Assembly: GCA_002332795.1 (NCBI GenBank)
Contig: DDBP01000381.1
Location: 1 to 5,302 of the forward strand
Length of the DNA: 5,302 nt
Source: Anaerolineales bacterium UBA2029
Lineage (GTDB): Bacteria; Chloroflexota; Anaerolineae; Aggregatilineales; Aggregatilineaceae
Direction: 5' to 3'
Below the pieces are notes generated by a model. That model made no database searches, was not told the origin of the DNA, and was given only the letters and a program-made list of their open reading frames with translations. The translations under genes and the position numbers were made by a program. Positions 1 to 5,302 of the stretch are shown here, piece by piece (positions within the stretch are counted from its first letter, which is position 1; each line of letters opens with the position of its first letter).

Positions 1-206
1 AAGGTGGATTTGCCCGCGTTGAACTCGCCGACGACCACTACCAGGAAGAACATCTCCTGCAAGTCGGCGGCATTCTGTTGCAGACGCCGGCGATCTTCGG
101 CGTATTCCGTCCCCATCTGTGCCAGGATGTCGGCAATTGCCTGCAACAGGCGGACCGTGCGCTCGCGTGCTTCGGCAATGGGGCCTTCCAGGACGATGCT
201 GGTCAT
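1..206 (-). CDS. Dynamin-like GTPase, second of a tandem pair (N-terminal 68 codons only)
   Basis: This is the start of a dynamin-family GTPase whose remainder lies beyond base 1. The first ~55 residues are a charged, probably helical stretch (rich in R, E, Q, A), as expected for the leading helix of the neck/bundle that precedes the GTPase domain. It runs into a hydrophobic beta strand (FFLVVVV, residues 53-59) and then a textbook G1 P-loop, GEFNAGKST (residues 60-68; Lys66 and Ser67 would contact the phosphates and Mg2+). The GEFNAGKS form is typical of bacterial dynamin-like proteins and related large GTPases. The ATG start at 206-204 overlaps the TGA of the preceding GTPase gene (ATGA), and an AAGGA lies 11 bases upstream inside that gene, so both the start and the coupling are well supported. 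The G2-G5 motifs, membrane segment and C-terminus cannot be seen. The P-loop sequence differs from that of the upstream paralogue, so this is a divergent partner and not a recent duplicate. Confidence 0.88.
   Translation of the reverse strand, partial: MTSIVLEGPIAEARERTVRLLQAIADILAQMGTEYAEDRRRLQQNAADLQEMFFLVVVVGEFNAGKST
203..206 (-). other. ATGA stop/start overlap between the two dynamin-like genes
   Basis: On the minus strand, bases 206-203 read ATGA: ATG starts the downstream GTPase and TGA ends the upstream one. Four-base overlaps of this kind are characteristic of translationally coupled genes whose products are needed together, often as a hetero-complex. Confidence 0.9.
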
Positions 207-2119
207 ACGTCGCTGTTTCCTTGTGAAGGTGCTACAGGCCGGTACTTCCCGATCTCCATTTCGGCCAGGCCGCGCTGAATCATCAGCAGCGCCTGCTGGT
301 GCTCGTGCAGGTCACGTCGCAGAGAGTCCAGCGCCTCGGTCTGCGTGGCAATCAGGCGGGTGAAGGGGGCGGTGGCGTCGCGCCGAAGCTGCACACCATG
401 CGCGATTAGCTCGTCGCAGGCTCGCTGCAGAGCTTCTCGATAGTCGTCGCGCAGCGCCCGTAAGCGCTTTTCGAAGGTTCTGCGCAACAGCCAGCCGCGC
501 AATGGCACCAACGCCAGACCCAGCACGACCGCCGCCAGGCCCACCGCGAGCACTGCCAGCAGTGTCCCCGCGCTGGGCGGGGTCTCCGTGAACGCGCCCG
601 CTGCCGCCGCCAGCACCACGCACACAGTGAGCGTTTCCCACAGCGCCAGAATGACGAGCATGTTGCGCAGCGTCCGGTCGAGTTGGGCGATTTCGAAGCT
701 CTGGGCTTCTCGTAGCAATTCGTCCAGGCGCGGGCGAGCATTGCGCAGGAAGGCCCGTTCATAGCGCAGGGGCGATTGCACCTTGCCGACCAGCTTGTCC
801 GACAGGTTGGGCGGCAGCTTCTGGACAGCGGCCCGCGTATAGTCCACCAGATCGTCAATGTCCTGCACGTCGCGCCCTTCCAGGCGCGGGCCGAGTCTAT
901 CTACCAGTTCGGGGATACGTCGGAAGGTCTCGCGCACTTTATGCCGCTCGAAGGCGGCTTCGGCCTGAGTCTGGCGCTGGAAACGGCGCAACAGCCGCCC
1001 CAGCCCGCTGATCTCCGCCAGTCCACCGAAGAACAGGCCGATCCCGCGCGAGAAGTGGAACAGATCGCCAATCGCTGCGCTGCCTCGCGCTGCCGCCTCG
1101 TCCCACGTATTGCTGATCTCCTCCAGGCTGTTGGCGACGGTCTGCTGTTGCTCGCGCCGACTCTGCTCGATCTGCGCCTCGATGTTTTCCACGATCTTGC
1201 GGTGCGCATCCAGCGCGGCCTGCTGCGTCTGCACCAGGGTCAGCGCTTCCTTGACGGCGTTCTGGCAAATCTGCACCGGCGTTTCCAGCTTCTGGCGCAC
1301 GCGCTCCAGGTCGCCCAGCGTCTCCTTGATGTAGGCCTCGATGTCGGCGAAGCCCGACTCGTCCCACAGGATTTCGTCGCGGGGCTTTTCCTGCTGCGCG
1401 GTCAGCGCGTCACGGGCGGACACCAGCCAGACGGTCGGCTCGAAGCCCAGGTGCAGGCGGCTCTGTTCCAGCACGAACTCGCGCACCTGCTCGCGTTCTT
1501 GCGGTTCCAGCACGTCCATCTGATTGACGACAATGATCACGCGCTTGCCGTAAGTTTTGAGTTCCTGCAGATACTCCAGATGGCTGGCCGAGAGCACCTG
1601 CGTGGCGATCATCACCAGCAACACTACATCGGCGCGATGCAGGAAGCGGCGCGTCACCTCGTCGTGTGTGCGGAAGACGGACTCCAGGCCAGGGGTATCT
1701 ACCAGGCTCAGGTGTTCGAGCAGGGGGCTGGGGTGGAAGACCGTCTCCACGTCGCCCGCCCGCGAGCGCTGCACCTCCGGCCCGTGCCGCAGGATCACGA
1801 TGTGATCAGTAGTGGGGATCGGGCCAACGTCGAGAATTTGCTCGCCAAGCAGGGCGTTGATCAGGCTCGACTTGCCCGACCCGAATGGCCCCACCATCAC
1901 CATCAGGAAGGGGTGATTGGCATGGAACAGCGCATCGCGCACCTGCTCCATCTGAGCTTCCGGCAGGCCGTCTACTCGCGCCAGCGTATCGAGCAGCGCG
2001 TTAATCTGCTCGAACTCCTGGCGACGCACTGCCTCGTACTGGCTCAACAGCCGGGCCGGTAGTTGCACCTCGCTGAGCACCTGTTCTCCCATCCTCTCGC
2101 CTGCAGGCGGCGTTCTCAT
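203..2119 (-). CDS. Bacterial dynamin-like GTPase with C-terminal membrane hairpin (638 aa)
   Basis: This is a dynamin-family large GTPase, expected to bind GTP, oligomerise on membranes and remodel, fuse or repair them. The visible GTPase motifs are in order: G1 GPFGSGKSS (77-85), G2 threonines in PTTD (102-105), G3 DTPG (141-144), G4 NQMD (199-202), and a G5-like SAR (234-236). A helical region (about 275-345, many Q, E, R) follows, consistent with a neck/stalk bundle. Next is a glycine-rich hydrophobic patch (about 358-374). Two strongly hydrophobic segments (about 486-510 and 518-540), joined by a short loop, look like a transmembrane hairpin or membrane paddle. A second charged helical stretch (about 545-620) would return along the stalk. 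The length fits the family. The ATG at 2119 overlaps the kinase stop (ATGA) but has no clear Shine-Dalgarno; Met10 (2092-2090), with a weak upstream AGG, is the alternative start. The family is secure; the cellular task (envelope maintenance, stress or phage tolerance) is not determined by the sequence. Confidence 0.93.
   Translation of the reverse strand: MRTPPAGERMGEQVLSEVQLPARLLSQYEAVRRQEFEQINALLDTLARVDGLPEAQMEQVRDALFHANHPFLMVMVGPFGSGKSSLINALLGEQILDVGPIPTTDHIVILRHGPEVQRSRAGDVETVFHPSPLLEHLSLVDTPGLESVFRTHDEVTRRFLHRADVVLLVMIATQVLSASHLEYLQELKTYGKRVIIVVNQMDVLEPQEREQVREFVLEQSRLHLGFEPTVWLVSARDALTAQQEKPRDEILWDESGFADIEAYIKETLGDLERVRQKLETPVQICQNAVKEALTLVQTQQAALDAHRKIVENIEAQIEQSRREQQQTVANSLEEISNTWDEAAARGSAAIGDLFHFSRGIGLFFGGLAEISGLGRLLRRFQRQTQAEAAFERHKVRETFRRIPELVDRLGPRLEGRDVQDIDDLVDYTRAAVQKLPPNLSDKLVGKVQSPLRYERAFLRNARPRLDELLREAQSFEIAQLDRTLRNMLVILALWETLTVCVVLAAAAGAFTETPPSAGTLLAVLAVGLAAVVLGLALVPLRGWLLRRTFEKRLRALRDDYREALQRACDELIAHGVQLRRDATAPFTRLIATQTEALDSLRRDLHEHQQALLMIQRGLAEMEIGKYRPVAPSQGNSDV
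218..222 (-). promoter_or_regulatory. Ribosome-binding site for the second dynamin-like gene
   Basis: On the minus strand the sequence reads AAGGA, ending 11 bases before the ATG at 206. It lies inside the last codons of the upstream GTPase gene. It is a moderate match to the Shine-Dalgarno core with slightly long spacing; together with the ATGA overlap it supports re-initiation by ribosomes ending the upstream gene. Confidence 0.55.
2116..2119 (-). other. ATGA stop/start overlap between kinase and first dynamin-like gene
   Basis: On the minus strand, bases 2119-2116 read ATGA, joining the start of the GTPase to the TGA of the nucleoside kinase-like gene. No good ribosome-binding site precedes this ATG, so translation probably depends on re-initiation after the kinase. 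If the GTPase actually starts at its Met10, the overlap would be coincidental. Confidence 0.75.
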
Positions 2120-3879
2120 TGGCTGGGTGGCGCGGGCATGAGCACGCCCGGCACGTAATCGCGCAGGATCGAGCCGCCGATGAATTCGCGTAGCAGCGAG
2201 TTGTCCGGCACCAGGCTGGCGTCCATCGGCACCAGCCAGTTGAGGATCGAGAGCAGCCGCCGCGCCTCGATGTAATGCGGCTCGCCCGGTTCGAGCTGCC
2301 GCAGCAGTGGTTCGGCCATGGGACGCAGCACCGCCAGTTCGTAGACCAGGGCCGAGTTGAACATCACATCGGCGTTTTCCTGGTAGGGGAAGATGTTGCG
2401 CTTCTCGCCCCGGCGCACGCTCTCCCAGCGTGCCAGCGTCTGCGACGCCGAATAGCCCCGGTAGGTGGCGTCCCGCACGATGCGTCGAATCAGGCGCACG
2501 TCGGTCGTGGGGACGCGGTTGTGCCGGTCAATGTTGAGCTGCGTCAGCGCCGACACGTAGACGCGGAACAGACGCTCGGTCGGCAGGGCCTCGGTCAGCC
2601 GGGGATTCAGCCCGTGAATGCCTTCGATAATCAGAATCTGGTCGCGGCCCAGGGTGACGGGGTGTTCCTCAAAGGAGCGCCGCCCGCTGATGAAGTCGTA
2701 GTGCGGGATGCGCACCGGCTGACCGGAGGTCAGGGCCAGCAGTTGCTCGTTGAACAGCGGCAGGTCTACGGCCTCCAGCGCCTCGAAGTCATATTCGCCG
2801 TTTTCGTCCAGGGGCGTCAGGTGACGCTCGACGAAGTAGCGGTCCATCTCCAGGGTATAGGGGCGCAGGCCGTTGGCCATGATCTGCACGGCCAGACGCT
2901 TGGAGAAGGTCGTCTTGCCCGATGACGACGGCCCGGCAATGAGCACGATGCGCAGCCCCTCCTTGTGCCGCGCCGCGATCTGCGAGGCAATCTGCGCCAC
3001 ATGCTGTTCGTGCAGCGCCTCGTTGACCAGCACCAGCTCGCGCGCCCGGCCCGCGCGAATGGCCCGGTTCAGATGGCCGATGTCTTCCACGCCCAGCAGA
3101 GTCAGCCATTCTTCTGTACGGCGAAAGACCGCCGTCAGTTGCGGCGACTGCGTGTGCGGGCGGATGACGTTGGGGCTTTCGCGACGCGGGTATTGCAGGA
3201 TGAAGCCGTCTTCTTCGGGCAACACGTTGAACAGGGTCAGGTAGCCGGTATGCGGCACCATGTAGCCGTAGAAGTAGTCCACTTCGCCGCGCAGGCGGTA
3301 GATGGTCAGGTAGTCCTTGTTGCGAAATTCGAGCAGGCGCACCTTGTCGTCGTCACCGCATGCCTCGAAGATGCGGCGGGCTTCGTCCAGCGGAATCTCG
3401 TCGCGGGTGATGGGATCGCAGGCGGCGACGATCTCGCGCATGTGCTCTTTGACTCGCTCGATCTCCCCTGGAGTCAGGGGCGGACGCCCGCGCACCTTAC
3501 AGAAGAAAGCACCGCTGGGCAGCGCGTAGTCTACCAGCACCTGGGTGCCGGGGAAGAGTTCCGCCACGGCCACTGTCAGCAGGAAGGCCAGCGACCGCCG
3601 GTAAATACGGCTGCCATCGCCGGAGTCGGTGCGCACGATGCGCACGGTCACGTCGCGGGTGACGGGCATGGTCAGCTCGCGCAACATGCCATCCACGATC
3701 GCGGCTACCGGCAGCGCCTGCTGCCCCGTCTGCCGCTGTTCGTAGGCCTGCACGAATGTTTCGAGCGAGGTTCCCACCGGTCCTTCCAGGATGACGCCGT
3801 CCTGGAAGGTCACCTGGACGGTGCTGCGGGGCGTCGCCTCGCGAATCAGTGCTACGTCTTCCATCAATGGGTCTCTCAC
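2116..3879 (-). CDS. Nucleoside (uridine) kinase-like protein with TGS and ThrRS-like N-terminal domains (587 aa)
   Basis: This is a P-loop kinase of the uridine kinase / phosphoribulokinase superfamily, predicted to phosphorylate a nucleoside with a nucleoside triphosphate in the cytoplasm; the exact substrate cannot be read from sequence. Domains in order: a TGS-like domain (about 18-82); a module resembling the threonyl-tRNA synthetase second additional domain (about 90-230), with RRSLAFLL, AELFPG, SGAFF and DYFYGYMVPHTG; a linker; and the kinase domain (about 308-515). The kinase domain has Walker A GPSSSGKTT (316-324), DRYF (346-349) at the usual acidic substrate/catalytic site, HYDF (393-396), and LIIEGIHGLN (416-425) as the Walker B/lid-proximal strand. 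A C-terminal tail follows. This three-part architecture is a known family, often annotated simply as nucleoside kinase, so it is not a local fusion error. In the ThrRS-like module the four metal/editing positions are substituted (Arg95, Phe99, Phe203, Met207). The start is GTG at 3879-3877, chosen because AGGAGG ends five bases before it; the ATG at codon 6 lies too far away. It overlaps the next gene by ATGA. Confidence 0.93.
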   Translation of the reverse strand: MRDPLMEDVALIREATPRSTVQVTFQDGVILEGPVGTSLETFVQAYEQRQTGQQALPVAAIVDGMLRELTMPVTRDVTVRIVRTDSGDGSRIYRRSLAFLLTVAVAELFPGTQVLVDYALPSGAFFCKVRGRPPLTPGEIERVKEHMREIVAACDPITRDEIPLDEARRIFEACGDDDKVRLLEFRNKDYLTIYRLRGEVDYFYGYMVPHTGYLTLFNVLPEEDGFILQYPRRESPNVIRPHTQSPQLTAVFRRTEEWLTLLGVEDIGHLNRAIRAGRARELVLVNEALHEQHVAQIASQIAARHKEGLRIVLIAGPSSSGKTTFSKRLAVQIMANGLRPYTLEMDRYFVERHLTPLDENGEYDFEALEAVDLPLFNEQLLALTSGQPVRIPHYDFISGRRSFEEHPVTLGRDQILIIEGIHGLNPRLTEALPTERLFRVYVSALTQLNIDRHNRVPTTDVRLIRRIVRDATYRGYSASQTLARWESVRRGEKRNIFPYQENADVMFNSALVYELAVLRPMAEPLLRQLEPGEPHYIEARRLLSILNWLVPMDASLVPDNSLLREFIGGSILRDYVPGVLMPAPPSQ

Positions 3880-3884
3880 GATGG

Positions 3885-3890
3885 CCTCCT
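3885..3890 (-). promoter_or_regulatory. Strong ribosome-binding site deciding the GTG start of the kinase
   Basis: The minus strand reads AGGAGG, then five bases (CCATC), then GTG at 3879. This is a perfect Shine-Dalgarno core at near-ideal spacing. It sits in the 33-base gap after the hydrolase stop, and it favours GTG over the in-frame ATG fifteen bases further on. It is the only strong ribosome-binding site in the window, so it may set the translation rate for the kinase and, by coupling, for both GTPases. Confidence 0.85.
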
Positions 3891-3912
3891 CAGGCCAGCC
3901 GCTCGCTCATGA

Positions 3913-5302
3913 TCACTCGATCTGCCAGACGGCACCAGTGCGCGCGGGGAGCGTCACGGCCAGCGAGCCGCGCTCGATGTGTGCCTGTCCCTGGCCAAAC
4001 AGCAGCGCCGCGCGTTGCACAGGCGAAGACAGCGCTAACCTCAGAGGTCGTTCGGTCTGCGCTGTATTGAAGGTGACGACCAGGCGCTTTCCCTCATAAG
4101 CCCGTTCATAGGCGAACAGTTCGCCTTCGGCCAGGGCAGTACGGTAGGTGCCCCGCCGCAAAGCCGGATGTGCATGGCGTAGTTGAATGGCAGCGCGAAT
4201 GTAATCGCGCAGGGCGGTGTCCCACTGACGCTCGTCCCAGGGCATGGCACCCCGGCAGGCTGGATCGTAGCCGCCCTGCAAGCCGATCTCGTCGCCGTAA
4301 TAGACGGTCGGCGCGCCAGGCATGGTCATCTGGAACAGCATGGCCATGCGCAGCGCCGACTGATCCCCCTTGACCAGCGTCAGGAAACGCGGCATATCGT
4401 GGCTGCTCAGCAGGTTGAGCTGTGCCAGGGTGATCTGCCAGTCGTAGAGTGCCAGCATGGCTTCGATGTCGCGGGCGAAGCCCTCAGCGTCCAGGGGGGT
4501 GGGGGGCGGGTAGGTGCCACCCAGCCATAGCGGAGCCAGCGTCCGCGCGCCGAAGAAACGAACCGCCGCGTGCGTCTGAATGTAGTTCATCACCGCGTCG
4601 AACTGATCGCCCTGCAACCAGCGCTGCGCTTCTGTCCAGATTTCGCCCACGATATAGGCATCCGGGTTGACTGCCTTCACACGCCGCCGGAACTCGCGCC
4701 AGAAGTCATCGTCGTCTATCTCGGCGGGCACGTCCAGCCGCCAGCCGTCCGCGCCAAAGGCGATCCAGTGTTCCGCCACGCCGAAGATGAACTCCCGCAC
4801 CTGCGGGTTGGCGGTGTTCAGCTTCGGCAGGGCGTGCAGGTTGATCCACGCCTCATAGTTGGGCGGTTCGTCGTCGTAGGCGTGTAGCGGAAAGCCCTTG
4901 ATGATGAACCAGTCCAGATAGGGCGATTGAGGGCCACACTCCAGGATATGGTTGAACTGGAAGAACCCCCGGCTGGCGTGATTGAACACCCCATCAAGGA
5001 TGACCCGCATGCCGCGCGCGTGTGCCGCGTCGAGCAGTTCGCGCAGCGCGGCATCGCCTCCCAGCAACGGATCCACCCGGTAGTAGTCGTGCGTGTGATA
5101 GCGGTGATTGGACGCCGACTGGAAGATGGGATTGAGATAGATCGCCGTGATTCCCAGGTCTTGCAGATAGTCCAGGTGCTCGGCGATTCCCAGCAGGTCG
5201 CCTCCCTTGAAACCGTACGAGGTAGGCGGCGCATCCCACGGTTCCAGATTGTTCGGCTTGACGACGCGCTCGCTGCGGGCAAAGCGGTCGGGGAAAATCT
5301 GG
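3913..5302 (-). CDS. Family GH13 alpha-glucan hydrolase, neopullulanase/cyclomaltodextrinase type (N-terminus cut by window edge)
   Basis: This enzyme is predicted to hydrolyse alpha-1,4 (possibly alpha-1,6) bonds in maltodextrins, cyclodextrins or pullulan. The frame is open to the window edge (first full codon at 5301), giving 462 visible residues. It opens with QIFPDRFA, a GH13 barrel-start motif typical of the neopullulanase group, so an N-terminal part is missing. Catalytic regions in visible numbering: region I DGVFNH (103-108), region II GWRLDVPAE with nucleophile Asp190, region III VGEIW with acid/base Glu220, and region IV SSHDMPR with Asp302. LPKLNT (158-163), PGAPTVYYGDEIGL and GAMPWDE also match the group. 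A beta-rich C-terminal domain ends the protein. A GTG at 5076 is internal, falling within the conserved YHTHDYYRVDP stretch, and is not the start. The loop after PDRFA (RSERVVKPNN) lacks the NGD-type calcium motif of many relatives. The signal peptide region is not visible, so location is unknown. The stop at 3915-3913 is 33 bases before the kinase start. The subgroup assignment is good; substrate preference is uncertain. Confidence 0.94.
   Translation of the reverse strand, partial: QIFPDRFARSERVVKPNNLEPWDAPPTSYGFKGGDLLGIAEHLDYLQDLGITAIYLNPIFQSASNHRYHTHDYYRVDPLLGGDAALRELLDAAHARGMRVILDGVFNHASRGFFQFNHILECGPQSPYLDWFIIKGFPLHAYDDEPPNYEAWINLHALPKLNTANPQVREFIFGVAEHWIAFGADGWRLDVPAEIDDDDFWREFRRRVKAVNPDAYIVGEIWTEAQRWLQGDQFDAVMNYIQTHAAVRFFGARTLAPLWLGGTYPPPTPLDAEGFARDIEAMLALYDWQITLAQLNLLSSHDMPRFLTLVKGDQSALRMAMLFQMTMPGAPTVYYGDEIGLQGGYDPACRGAMPWDERQWDTALRDYIRAAIQLRHAHPALRRGTYRTALAEGELFAYERAYEGKRLVVTFNTAQTERPLRLALSSPVQRAALLFGQGQAHIERGSLAVTLPARTGAVWQIE

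Noticed and set aside
1890..1904. A short CACCATCACCATCA tandem-like stretch on the plus strand
   Set aside because: It is simply the antisense of the alternating Met-Val codons of the beta strand before the GTPase P-loop, and is too short to be a meaningful repeat.
776..2062. A 428-codon open frame on the plus strand, antisense to the first dynamin-like gene
   Set aside because: It is the mirror of a GC-rich coding gene with confirmed GTPase motifs on the minus strand. Its translation is a low-complexity mix rich in H, Q, L, R and A with no recognisable motif or clear ribosome-binding site.
2965..3912. A 315-codon open frame on the plus strand, antisense to the kinase gene
   Set aside because: The same antisense shadow effect: it is His-, Gln- and Val-rich with no family motif, while the minus strand carries an intact kinase with a strong ribosome-binding site.
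3880..3912. A promoter or terminator in the gap between hydrolase and kinase
   Set aside because: The gap is only 33 bases. It shows a strong ribosome-binding site but no hairpin with a T-run and no -10/-35 pair that can be supported.
3913..5076. A GTG at 5076-5074 as the start of the GH13 gene
   Set aside because: The same frame stays open upstream to the window edge and encodes conserved GH13 sequence (QIFPDRFA, GFKGGDL, AIYLNPIFQS), so this GTG is an internal valine codon.

Overview
The window is about 5.3 kb of GC-rich bacterial DNA. All recognisable genes lie on the minus strand, so transcription runs from base 5302 towards base 1. In that order the genes are: the C-terminal two thirds or more of a family-13 glycoside hydrolase (neopullulanase / cyclomaltodextrinase type; its N-terminus is outside the window), a complete 587-residue nucleoside (uridine) kinase-like protein with N-terminal TGS and threonyl-tRNA-synthetase-like domains, a complete 638-residue bacterial dynamin-like GTPase with a C-terminal membrane hairpin, and the first 68 codons of a second, different dynamin-like GTPase that continues beyond base 1.

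The genes are packed tightly. The hydrolase and the kinase are separated by 33 bases that hold a perfect AGGAGG ribosome-binding site. The kinase and first GTPase share an ATGA stop/start overlap, and so do the two GTPases. No promoter or terminator is visible, and no tRNA, rRNA, mobile element or CRISPR array was seen. The last three genes therefore look like one translationally coupled unit, with the hydrolase probably read through from upstream. Coding occupies essentially everything.

The gene families and high GC fit a Chloroflexota-like bacterium (Anaerolineae/Chloroflexia type), but this is an inference from family resemblance, not a proof.

The most interesting part is the coupling of a TGS/ThrRS-like nucleoside kinase to a tandem pair of dynamin-like GTPases. 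Paired bacterial dynamins are known to act together in membrane remodelling, and some have roles in membrane stress or phage tolerance. A co-translated nucleotide-metabolism enzyme is not something I can explain from known systems. In the kinase, all four positions that form the metal/editing site in threonyl-tRNA synthetase are replaced, so that module is probably no longer an editing domain.
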